A DNA stretch of 48,346 bases, from contig CAZMLE010000025.1 of assembly GCA_964567045.1 (NCBI GenBank), positions 1 through 48,346 of the forward strand. The letters run 5' to 3'. The stretch is from JAFNGF01 sp964567045. GTDB taxonomy: Bacteria; Planctomycetota; Phycisphaerae; Sedimentisphaerales; Anaerobacaceae. Positions within the stretch are counted from its first letter, which is position 1, and every line of letters begins with the position of its first letter. A model generated the notes under the pieces. It was not told the DNA's origin and ran no database searches. It worked only from the letters and a program-made list of their open reading frames with translations. Of the stretch, positions 24,996 through 32,342 are shown piece by piece. The position numbers and the translations under genes are program-made.

Positions 24996-26351
24996 TTAAG
25001 TGCCTTGCCAGACGCCGCCGCCTTCGTCCATTCTCTCTCGTCCATCGTCCATCGGGGGCGGATTGACGAGGGACGCGGGACGAGGGACGTGGCCCGCCAG
25101 GCGGATGGCGGACGGGCTTGGCACCGTTTCGATAATCGGAATACGGATAGATTCCGGTTCTTTTTGCCGAAGAACTCGATTGCACCGAGAATTCAGATCA
25201 TCCAGTGCGTTCATAAAGTTCATATATGCCTCGTAGGGCGAATCGTAGGGGTTGAAGTATTTGTGAACGTCTCCGTCCGAAAACCACTTTGTGCACATAT
25301 AATAAAAGTGGTCCGAGGTCTGCAGCTTTCTCCAGTCGGCAAGAATCTGTTCGTCTTTCGCCGCCTTAACCTTGCTCTCGAGCTTGTAAAGTTCAGCAGC
25401 GGCACTTTGCTGCATGGCATTTCCCTGCCAGGCTGAAAGGTCTCTTTCGATATCCGCCCAGCTTATTGTGTAGGGCACGTCGAACACACCAACTGCATCG
25501 TATGCGGCTACCACTTCAGAAGGCGTCTTGAAATCGTTGTCGGGGTGCTTGAAGATTTCCTCCGGCAGGTGCCGCATGAAATTGAAAATGCCCGTGTCTT
25601 CCCATTGGTGTTCGCCAAAGGTCTCGTAATCCATAAAGAGATTGACCACATAGCCGTTGCCGTTGACGGCATTGACCCAACTGGCAAACTTGTCGGCCCT
25701 GAGAGGCCACTCGTTCCAGCCGCGATCGGAAAATCTAAATGCTATGTCATCACTGAGGCGGTAGTTCTTAAGCAGAAGCTTCAGCCTTTGCGAATTGGGC
25801 GGACGGTAGACGAAGTTCGGACTTCTGTAGCCCAAGATATAATCTGCTCCTTCTGCCAGTATCGCGTCAAAGCAGCCCAGCCGGTCGATCAGAGGGGGCA
25901 AATTATTATTGTAGATAAGCTCGGTGTTTCTGAAAATGCGGGGCGTCTGGCCGAAGAATTTCTGCATAGCACCCTTGTGAGCCTCGATCTGCTCGGTGAA
26001 TTCATCCACCGAGTATAGAAAGCTCAAGCTATGGTTGTAAGTCTCCGCGAGAAACTCTACACAGCCGGTCGCCGCCAGTTCCTGAAAGCTGGATAGAACC
26101 TCCCGCGCATACAATTGCAGCTGCTCCAGCAGGACGCCGGTTATGCTAAAGGCGACCTTAAACCTGCCCCGGTATTTTTTGATCAATTCCAGCAGCAGGA
26201 GATTTGTCGGCAGGTAGCATTTATTGGCTACTTTCTTGCAGACCTCCTCGTTCTTAGCATCGTCGAAGTAATTGCTGTCCTGGTGGAAGATGGTGTAGTG
26301 TCTGAGCCTGCAGGGCTGATGAACCTGAAAGTAAAAGCATACCGATGCCAC
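24996..26351 (-). CDS. Glycoside hydrolase family 57 (alpha-amylase type)
   Basis: 451 residues from GTG at 26351, chosen because AAGGAG lies 8 nt upstream and the family begins with ASVCFYFQVHQPCRL. An upstream extension to 26423 has no ribosome site. GH57 cleaves alpha-glucans by a retaining mechanism. The nucleophile is E103 in FLAETYNHS and the acid/base is D241 in MDYETFGEHQ. No signal peptide, so cytosolic. It probably acts on storage or imported alpha-glucan. The last roughly 40 residues (from about AIRLAGHVPRP) are encoded by repetitive DNA at 24996-25120 (tandem CGTCCCTCGTCC and GGACGAT units) and are not part of the GH57 fold. Confidence 0.93.
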   Translation of the reverse strand: MASVCFYFQVHQPCRLRHYTIFHQDSNYFDDAKNEEVCKKVANKCYLPTNLLLLELIKKYRGRFKVAFSITGVLLEQLQLYAREVLSSFQELAATGCVEFLAETYNHSLSFLYSVDEFTEQIEAHKGAMQKFFGQTPRIFRNTELIYNNNLPPLIDRLGCFDAILAEGADYILGYRSPNFVYRPPNSQRLKLLLKNYRLSDDIAFRFSDRGWNEWPLRADKFASWVNAVNGNGYVVNLFMDYETFGEHQWEDTGIFNFMRHLPEEIFKHPDNDFKTPSEVVAAYDAVGVFDVPYTISWADIERDLSAWQGNAMQQSAAAELYKLESKVKAAKDEQILADWRKLQTSDHFYYMCTKWFSDGDVHKYFNPYDSPYEAYMNFMNALDDLNSRCNRVLRQKEPESIRIPIIETVPSPSAIRLAGHVPRPASLVNPPPMDDGRERMDEGGGVWQGT

Positions 26352-26446
26352 AATATGCACTCCTTCTCGTCCTAACCACCGGAAGCAATCAACAATGTTA
26401 GGGCAATAATTGTAAGTTGGCAATTGAAAATTGCCCTAAGACGAAT

Positions 26447-27241
26447 TCAATAGTCCTTGAAGTGCCTCATCCATTCGGGCCAGTCTTCAGGCCGGACGCT
26501 GCCGGCCTTGGTCCAGGGCCCGGCGGTGTCGAACCGGCGATGCCACTTCAGCGTCCACAACTGCTTAAGTCCGATCCTGCGGACAGAGAAATCCACAAAA
26601 ACGCTGTTGGTGTATCCGTTGTGCCGGTCAAGGCAGAGCATTTTCATCGCGTTCGTAGTCCAGTCGCCTACCTGGCCGGGGTACTGTGGAGGCTCATCGG
26701 TATGGTGTGGTCTGGTATCCCACCAATAGTCGTCCAAGAACATAGGTATGTTGTTCGCGCCTTTGACGTCGCATTTCTGCCAGTACCATTCGCCCGGCCT
26801 GCCGCCCTCCCGCCCCGGAAGCGGATCGGTAACCCATATATTAATTCCGTAGCTGCCGTGGTCGGCGTCCGGGTTCGTCCAGGTTCCGAACGTAGCGTCG
26901 CCGCCCTGGCCACGGGGTTTCGTGGCCGTTGGGCAGCATAAAAGGTCCTTGTTATGCATATAGTACGGCCGATACACAACCATCCAACTGTCCTGGTAGT
27001 ACGCAGCAGCGTTCCAACCTCTGTGGAACAACCCCTCATTCTGTTCGGTGTATATCGAGAAGTAAAGACCCCATTGGCGGAGGTTTGACTGGCAGGTGAC
27101 TGCCCTTGCCTGTTTTCTTGCCCGCTGTAACGAGGGCATCAATATCGCCATCAGCAGCGCTATGATGGCAATCACCACCAGAAGCTCTATGAGAGTAAAG
27201 GCCTTGCACCGGACAGCGATGCTAACTCTCTTGCATGCCAT
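26447..27241 (-). CDS. Type II secretion-like pseudopilin (prepilin-type N-terminal cleavage)
   Basis: 264 residues. It has the short basic leader and the type IV prepilin motif AFTLIELLVVIAIIALLMAI, with the conserved Glu5 after the cleavage site. The globular part ends in CLDRHNGYTNSVFVDFSVRR and IGLKQLWTLKWHRRFDTAGP, a C-terminal block shared with the neighbour and typical of the very numerous Planctomycetota pseudopilin-like proteins. It would be cleaved by a prepilin peptidase, which is not in this window. It starts 7 nt after its paralogue (27249-28091), so both are one transcript. Its job (minor pseudopilin or surface protein) is unknown. Confidence 0.88.
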   Translation of the reverse strand: MACKRVSIAVRCKAFTLIELLVVIAIIALLMAILMPSLQRARKQARAVTCQSNLRQWGLYFSIYTEQNEGLFHRGWNAAAYYQDSWMVVYRPYYMHNKDLLCCPTATKPRGQGGDATFGTWTNPDADHGSYGINIWVTDPLPGREGGRPGEWYWQKCDVKGANNIPMFLDDYWWDTRPHHTDEPPQYPGQVGDWTTNAMKMLCLDRHNGYTNSVFVDFSVRRIGLKQLWTLKWHRRFDTAGPWTKAGSVRPEDWPEWMRHFKDY

Positions 27242-27248
27242 TGTTTTG

Positions 27249-28091
27249 TCAGTACTCTTTGAAATGCCTTAACCATTCCGGCCAATCATCGGACCTGACG
27301 CCGCCGGCTCTGGTCCATGGACCAGCCGTATCAAACTCGCGATGCCACTTCAATGTCCACAATTCTTTAAGGCCAACGTTCCGGACGGACCAGTCCATGA
27401 AAAGGCCGTTGGTGTGGGTGTCATGCCGGTTGATGCAGAAGGTCCACATCGCGCCCGATCCTACAGACTGTCTATCCTCATCTTCCGGCGGGTCGTTATT
27501 ATGCCGCGGCGCTGCGTGCGGAACCCTGCAATCCAGAAGCACGGGAACACTGCTGGCGCCTCTAACCAGGCAGCTCTGCCATAATGGCGGACGGGCAGAT
27601 GGCAAGGCGGCGCCGGCAGACTCAGATGGATAAGAAGTAAGCACCCAGAAGTTCAGGCCATAACTGCCGATGAACCAGGGGTCGCCGGGATAGGTCAGAA
27701 ACCACGCCCATGCGGAAGACTTGTCGCCGAGCTCCAGACAGGCCTGCACCTTGGGCATTTCATAATCTCGAGCTTTGCGAGCGGTTGGGCATAACAGCAG
27801 TCTGCCCCGGTCGTGACGGTAAGGGCCAAAATAGTATCTACCGCTGCGGTCGCGGTAAAACCAGGAAAAAAACGGCCCAAAGAACTCGTCCCATCCGAAA
27901 AACTTGCCATCGTTCTCGCAGGTGTACGTCGAACAAATGTAGGCCCACTCACGCAATCTCGCTTGACAGGCGATCTCTCTGGCCTGTCGTCTTCCGCGCT
28001 GCAGAGCAGGCGCCAGCAGCGCCAGTAATAAGGTGATGATGCTAATCACCACCAAAAGCTCTATTAATGTCAAGCCTTTTCGTTCGAGCAT
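27249..28091 (-). CDS. Type II secretion-like pseudopilin, paralogue
   Basis: 280 residues. The ATG has GGAGG 10 nt upstream. The prepilin motif GLTLIELLVVISIITLLLAL stands near the N-terminus with only a few leader residues before it. The C-terminal block CINRHDTHTNGLFMDWSVR and NVGLKELWTLKWHREFDTAG matches the downstream neighbour. Cys-rich positions are shared (CPTA, CRVP or similar), suggesting disulphides. It has a good minus-strand promoter (28177-28206). It faces away from the secreted beta-helix gene, and both promoters share the 203-bp gap. Confidence 0.88.
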   Translation of the reverse strand: MLERKGLTLIELLVVISIITLLLALLAPALQRGRRQAREIACQARLREWAYICSTYTCENDGKFFGWDEFFGPFFSWFYRDRSGRYYFGPYRHDRGRLLLCPTARKARDYEMPKVQACLELGDKSSAWAWFLTYPGDPWFIGSYGLNFWVLTSYPSESAGAALPSARPPLWQSCLVRGASSVPVLLDCRVPHAAPRHNNDPPEDEDRQSVGSGAMWTFCINRHDTHTNGLFMDWSVRNVGLKELWTLKWHREFDTAGPWTRAGGVRSDDWPEWLRHFKEY

Positions 28092-28176
28092 TGTCGGTCT
28101 GCCTCCTTTTAAGGAGTTCTTCTATCCGACATTTTCCGTCAAGAGATGGTATACCCGCCAGGGTTTAGCTGTTATG

Positions 28177-28206
28177 ATTATAACGCACCTTCGCCCGATA
28201 ATGCAA
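28177..28206 (-). promoter_or_regulatory. Promoter for the pseudopilin pair
   Basis: On the minus strand TTGCAT (28206-28201), 18 nt spacer, then a perfect TATAAT (28182-28177). The predicted start of transcription is near 28170, about 80 nt before the ATG at 28091. Confidence 0.55.
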
Positions 28207-28219
28207 GCGGATTTTTATC

Positions 28220-28249
28220 TGGACAAAACCCGTATGACTTTGGTACAAT
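28220..28249 (+). promoter_or_regulatory. Promoter for the beta-helix and GLUG genes
   Basis: TGGACA (28220-28225), 18 nt spacer, TACAAT (28244-28249), each one mismatch from the sigma70 consensus. It lies about 45 nt upstream of the GTG start at 28295 and diverges from the pseudopilin promoter. Confidence 0.5.
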
Positions 28250-28294
28250 TTTATGAAATTGTAAACCGCCATCGTACTTCCTGGGAGGACAAAG

Positions 28295-29917
28295 GTGAAA
28301 CGCGAAAGCTATCTCTGGCCTTGTCTGCCATTGTCAGCTATTCTGCTGCTGGTTGCAGGCAAGGCTCTTGCTGGCCGCATCATATACGTTGATAGAAGGG
28401 CCCCAGGCGAAAACACCGGTACCTCGTGGGATAGCGCCTATAGGTATCTTCAGGACGCACTCGCTGATGCTAATGCCGCCGAAAAACCCGTCGAAATCCG
28501 TATCGCTAAAGGCACCTACAAACCTGACCAAGGCAAGAACCAAACATCCGGCGATCGTGAAGCCACATTCCGACTCATTAACGGTGTTACCCTCAAAGGT
28601 GGCTACGCTGGCGAGGGCGTGCCGGATCCAGATTTGCGAGACATCGAACTCTACGAAACAGTCCTCAGCGGCGACCTGAACGGTAATGATGCACCTGTGA
28701 ACGACCCCTGGGATATGCTGGACGAACTTACGCATGGAGAGAACAGCTACCACGTGGTAACAGGCAGTGGGACAAATAAAACCGCCATCCTGCATGGCTT
28801 TACCATTACCGCCGGCAACGCCGACGGACTTGGGTATGAGGATTTGGCCAACGTCCAGGGTGGTGGTATGTACAACTACTCTGGCAGTCCAAGCCTGACA
28901 AACTGCACATTTACCGGCAACCGGACCCGTTACGCCGGAGGGGCGATGGCCAACATCCTGATCAGCAGCCCAACGCTGGCAAGTTGTGCTCTTGTGGGAA
29001 ACTCAGCTCAGGATGGGGGTGGGATGTGGAATTTCATTGAGAGCAGCCCGTTGATTACGAACTGCACATTAAGGAGCAACCATTCTATCTCCAGGGGTGG
29101 CGGAATATACAACCAAGCCGAAAGTAGTCCGATACTGACGAATTGCAAAATAATTGGCAACACCGCCGGGGTGGAAATGGTTTCTTACGGCAGTGGCGGT
29201 GGCATATACAACAGGGACGGGTGCAATCCCACCTTAATCAACTGCATAATCGCCGGCAACCTGTCCAGAGGTCACAATGGTGGCGGGATGCACAACTGGA
29301 ACACGGACCGGCCCAGCAGTCCAACCCTGATTAACTCTACCTTTGCAGGCAATTCAGCACCCATGGGCCATGCTTTAGCCTGCGATTCTCTCAACAAGAG
29401 CGCTCCGACAACCCTTCGAATCATCAATTCTATCCTCTGGGATGAAGGCAACGAAATGTGGAATAATGATAATTCGGTAATCGCGATTACCTACAGCGAT
29501 GTGCAAGGATTAATGGGCAGCAGGTTCGGACTGGGACAAGGTAATATTAGCAAGGACCCATGCTTTGCTAATCCGGGATACTATGATAGCAACAAGATGT
29601 GGGTTGACGGCGACTACCACCTCAAGTCGCAGCCAGGCAGATGGGACCCAGAAAGTCAAACCTGGGTAGAAGATGATGTCACAAGCCCCTGCATTGATGC
29701 TGGAGACCCGATGTCACCGATTGGTGACGAGCCGTTCCCCAACGGCGGCATTATCAACATGGGGGCCTATGCCGCCACAGTAGAAGCGAGCAAATCGTAT
29801 TTCGGGGAGCCGGTCTGCCAGACTATTGTGGCAGGCGACATAGACGGTGACTGCAAAGTCAATTTCGCAGACTTTGCGATTATGGCGTTGCATTGGTTGG
29901 AGGATAACAAGCCATGA
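28295..29917 (+). CDS. Secreted parallel beta-helix protein with dockerin-like tail
   Basis: 540 residues from GTG with GGGAGG 6 nt upstream. The signal peptide is residues 1-26 (ILLLVAGKALA). IIYVDRRAPGENTGTSWDSA starts a pectate-lyase-like right-handed helix. Turns repeat as SPSLTNCTFTGN, SPTLASCALVGN, SPLITNCTLRSN, SPILTNCKIIGN and NPTLINCIIAGN, each with GGGMYN- or GGGIYN-type turns. The C-terminal GDIDGDCKVNFADFAIMALH has the calcium-binding pattern of a dockerin half and ends with WL. No catalytic residues were recognised. It may be a polysaccharide lyase, adhesin or structural protein. The stop overlaps the next start by 4 nt (ATGA). Confidence 0.87.
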   Translation: MKRESYLWPCLPLSAILLLVAGKALAGRIIYVDRRAPGENTGTSWDSAYRYLQDALADANAAEKPVEIRIAKGTYKPDQGKNQTSGDREATFRLINGVTLKGGYAGEGVPDPDLRDIELYETVLSGDLNGNDAPVNDPWDMLDELTHGENSYHVVTGSGTNKTAILHGFTITAGNADGLGYEDLANVQGGGMYNYSGSPSLTNCTFTGNRTRYAGGAMANILISSPTLASCALVGNSAQDGGGMWNFIESSPLITNCTLRSNHSISRGGGIYNQAESSPILTNCKIIGNTAGVEMVSYGSGGGIYNRDGCNPTLINCIIAGNLSRGHNGGGMHNWNTDRPSSPTLINSTFAGNSAPMGHALACDSLNKSAPTTLRIINSILWDEGNEMWNNDNSVIAITYSDVQGLMGSRFGLGQGNISKDPCFANPGYYDSNKMWVDGDYHLKSQPGRWDPESQTWVEDDVTSPCIDAGDPMSPIGDEPFPNGGIINMGAYAATVEASKSYFGEPVCQTIVAGDIDGDCKVNFADFAIMALHWLEDNKP

Positions 29918-31134
29918 GAGTCCTAATTCTATCTTTGGTCGCATGTCTGTTTGTCTTGCCGGCTCAGGCAAAATATGGCGGCGGGAGCGGCACGCAAGCC
30001 GACCCATATCGGATTTACACAGCCGAGCAGATGAACACAATCGGGCCAAATCCTGGCGACTGGGACAAGCAGTTCAAGCTGATGGCCGATATCGACCTTT
30101 TCGCATACAGTGGGACGTCGTTTAACATCATGGGGACTGAATCCATGCCGTTCACCGGTGTTTTTGACGGCAATGGCCATACCATTTCGAACTTCACGTA
30201 TACCTCTACGGGCGTAAACGCCATTGCACTTTTCGGAAACGTCAGCGGCACAAGTGCAAAAATCACGAATTTGACGTTGCTGACCCCCGACGTTCAGGCG
30301 GGGGCGGGCGATTATGTTGGCGCCCTCGTAGGGGTGTTCGATTCCGGAGCAATCACCGGCTGCCGCGTTGAACGCGGCAACGTTTCAGGCGGATTGTATG
30401 TCGGCGGACTCGTTGGGTCAGACGAGGGGATAGTCTCAGAGTGCCGCTCAAGCGGCAGCGTCTGGGGCGATTGGTATGTCGGCGGCCTGGTCGGAGAGGT
30501 TGGCGACGGCAAAGTAACCGAGTGCTATTCCACCGCTGCCGTTTCAGGCAATAGACATGTCGGTGGGCTGGTCGGCAGGACTGCCGATGAAGCAAGCGCC
30601 GTCACCAATTGCTACGCTACGGGCACTGTCCAGGGAGGCATGTATGTTGGCGGACTCGTAGGCCTGGTTGAACGTGGTGCAGCCTATAAGTGTTTTTCAA
30701 CGGGTAAAGTTTCGGGCAATCAATATGTCGGCGGCCTGGTGGGAAACGTGCTGGTCCTGGGAACTGTCATGCACTGTTTCTGGGACACTCAAACCAGCGG
30801 CCGGCCAACCAGTGCCGGCGGGATAGGTATGACTACAGCCCAGATGCAAACGATGAGCACCTTCACTGCCGCAGCCTGGGACTTTTTCACCATCTGGACC
30901 ATTTGCGAGGCCGTCAATTACCCAGCGTTGCTCTGGCAGATTCCCCGGGGCGATTTTCGCTGCCCCGATGGCGTGGACATGATCGACCTGGCGTGGTTTG
31001 CCCAGCACTGGCTGGACGAACACTGCTTTGTCGCCAATTCCTTTTGCGAAGGCGTAGACCTCGATCAGTCCAGCTTTGTGGACTTTGCTGACTTCGCCAT
31101 ATTTGCAGACAACTGGCTAATAGGGGTCAGATAG
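29914..31134 (+). CDS. Secreted GLUG-repeat protein with dockerin-like tail
   Basis: 406 residues. The ATG overlaps the previous stop by 4 nt, so translation is coupled. The signal peptide is residues 1-19 (LVACLFVLPAQA). GSGTQADPYRIYTAEQMNTI introduces a GLUG region with at least six YVGGLVG motifs, each preceded by C- or S-x-S-TGxVSG-type turns. The tail from CPDGVDMIDLAWFAQHWL to DFADFAIFADNWL is a duplicated dockerin-like segment. GLUG proteins are cell-surface or extracellular. Partner cohesins are not in the window. Function is probably attachment or matrix, which is an inference. Confidence 0.87.
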   Translation: MRVLILSLVACLFVLPAQAKYGGGSGTQADPYRIYTAEQMNTIGPNPGDWDKQFKLMADIDLFAYSGTSFNIMGTESMPFTGVFDGNGHTISNFTYTSTGVNAIALFGNVSGTSAKITNLTLLTPDVQAGAGDYVGALVGVFDSGAITGCRVERGNVSGGLYVGGLVGSDEGIVSECRSSGSVWGDWYVGGLVGEVGDGKVTECYSTAAVSGNRHVGGLVGRTADEASAVTNCYATGTVQGGMYVGGLVGLVERGAAYKCFSTGKVSGNQYVGGLVGNVLVLGTVMHCFWDTQTSGRPTSAGGIGMTTAQMQTMSTFTAAAWDFFTIWTICEAVNYPALLWQIPRGDFRCPDGVDMIDLAWFAQHWLDEHCFVANSFCEGVDLDQSSFVDFADFAIFADNWLIGVR

Positions 31135-31185
31135 CAGGCAAAAAAACGGGCCAAACCGCTGAGGAAGGATGGCCGCAGAATTCTA

Positions 31186-31211
31186 AATTGACAATTGACA
31201 ATTGGCAATTG
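31186..31211. repeat. AATTGACAATTGACAATTGG short repeat
   Basis: Three CAATTG words with period 8 abut the broken end of the pseudopilin remnant at 31206-31289. Confidence 0.7.
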
Positions 31212-31289
31212 CTTCAGCCCAACCTTTCTGACAGAATAATCCAGAAAGGCGGCGTTTATGAATCCCCGCTGCCGATTTATGCAGAAACG
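31206..31289 (-). pseudogene. Pseudopilin C-terminal remnant
   Basis: The minus strand encodes RFCINRQRGFINAAFLDYSV then RKVGLKQL, the same block as CINRHDTHTNGLFMDWSV and RNVGLKEL in the neighbour at 27249. The TLKWH continuation is replaced by PIVNCQF, which is translation of the short repeat at 31186-31211. No prepilin leader is present upstream in any frame. It is therefore a fragment of a lost third pseudopilin gene, cut at or near the repeat. Confidence 0.6.
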
Positions 31290-31444
31290 TTGTATCGAGT
31301 TCCTGCATCCGCAAGGCCCACAAAACTCTTGCCTGGGAAGAGGCCCATCACGATCGTCGGTGAATACCCTTGAATATTCTTGTGATTTGTAAGTCGATCG
31401 GTGAAAACCGCCACTAAAATTAAAAGTCATAAGGTAATAGGTTC

Positions 31445-32077
31445 TTATCGCAGAAATGGGTTGCCTGCTTCTTCGCGGGCGATAGTGGTTTCCGGGCCGT
31501 GGCCGGGATAGACTCTCGTCCGCTCAGGCAGAGTCAGAAGCTTTTGCTCTATGCTCTTTAGAAGTTGTGACATACTGCCGCCCGGGAAATCGGTTCGGCC
31601 AACCGATTGGGCAAAAAGCGTATCGTCTGTGAAGGCAGCTCCCTCATCTTCGCAGTACAGACAGATGCCGCCCGGCGTGTGCCCGGGCGTGTGCAGCACC
31701 TGCAGTCTTATGCCAGCCTGCTCGATTATGTCACCATCCTGCAAAAGCAAGTCTGCCGGGCCGGCCTCGATCAGCTCGCCTGCAAAAGCCGATAGGTTGT
31801 GCGTTGGTTCAATAAGCATCTTGGCATCATGCTTATGGACGTAGACCTTTATCTCTGGAAAGCTTTCCCGCAGTAGGGCGACGCCGGCAATATGGTCTGC
31901 GTGGCCGTGCGTCAGAACCGCCGCGACCGGATTCAGTTTGTGCGCCTCAAGAAAATCAATTAGCTGTTCGGCTTCCAGCCCCGGATCAATAATCAGACAG
32001 TCTGGGGCTGACTGACTGGCCCGCAGGACATAGCAGTTGGTCTGGAACGCACCCAGAATCAAACGGTCAATTTTCAT
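31445..32077 (-). CDS. Metallo-beta-lactamase-fold hydrolase (glyoxalase II-like)
   Basis: 210 residues from ATG 32077 (MKIDRLILGAFQTNCYVL), the usual N-terminus of the family. A frame extending to 32137 is translated repeat DNA (32090-32130) and is rejected. It carries LTHGHADHIAGVALL (HxHxDH metal motif), VLHTPGHTPGGICLYCED (His ligand), GRTDFPGGSMSQL and VYPGHGPETTIAREEAGNPF. The second Asp ligand is in FTDDTLFAQ. It probably hydrolyses a thioester such as S-lactoylglutathione or a similar compound. The exact substrate is uncertain because short GloB-like proteins vary. It stands alone, convergent with the GLUG gene. Confidence 0.92.
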   Translation of the reverse strand: MKIDRLILGAFQTNCYVLRASQSAPDCLIIDPGLEAEQLIDFLEAHKLNPVAAVLTHGHADHIAGVALLRESFPEIKVYVHKHDAKMLIEPTHNLSAFAGELIEAGPADLLLQDGDIIEQAGIRLQVLHTPGHTPGGICLYCEDEGAAFTDDTLFAQSVGRTDFPGGSMSQLLKSIEQKLLTLPERTRVYPGHGPETTIAREEAGNPFLR

Positions 32078-32089
32078 TTGGATTGTCGC

Positions 32090-32130
32090 CCTGCCTCCGC
32101 AGGCGCAAGCTTGTCCCCGCGAAAGCGGAC
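32090..32130. repeat. Two-hairpin repeat family 2, copy B
   Basis: CCTGC-CTCC-GCAGG and CCGC-GAAA-GCGG joined by CGCAAGCTTGTCC, lying 12 bp before the start of the hydrolase gene. It is related to the copy at 22678-22720 (shared GCAAGC.TGTCCCCGCGAA core). Confidence 0.75.
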
Positions 32131-32276
32131 ACCACATTAGCAGAAAGCCGGCCTGTCGTCAAGACTTCGGCAGTTGAGTCGAGCCGGTGCGCGGTCTGCA
32201 GGGATTGCGTCTTTGTGCTTGACCAGCAGGGCTGGTTTTGTTAGTGTGTCTGGGCCTTCGCAGTTCATTGTCCGTT

Positions 32277-32304
32277 GTTCATGGTTCATCGATGAACAAT
32301 GAAC
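32277..32304. repeat. GTTCAT/ATGAAC inverted repeat
   Basis: GTTCATGGTTCATC is followed directly by GATGAACAATGAAC (one mismatch), 38 bp before the ABC exporter start. It is the same word as the tandem repeat at 16907. Confidence 0.65.
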
Positions 32305-32342
32305 AAGGAACTCAGAACGCCCAATATGGAGAAATTGGTTGA

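Noticed and set aside
31065..31430. 121-residue minus-strand gene overlapping the GLUG gene end
   Set aside because: Only 28 codons resemble a protein (a pseudopilin tail). The rest is antisense to the GLUG gene or repeat DNA, so it is listed as a remnant only.
32078..32137. N-terminal extension of the MBL hydrolase
   Set aside because: It translates the hairpin repeat at 32090-32130. The family N-terminus MKIDRLILG starts at 32077.
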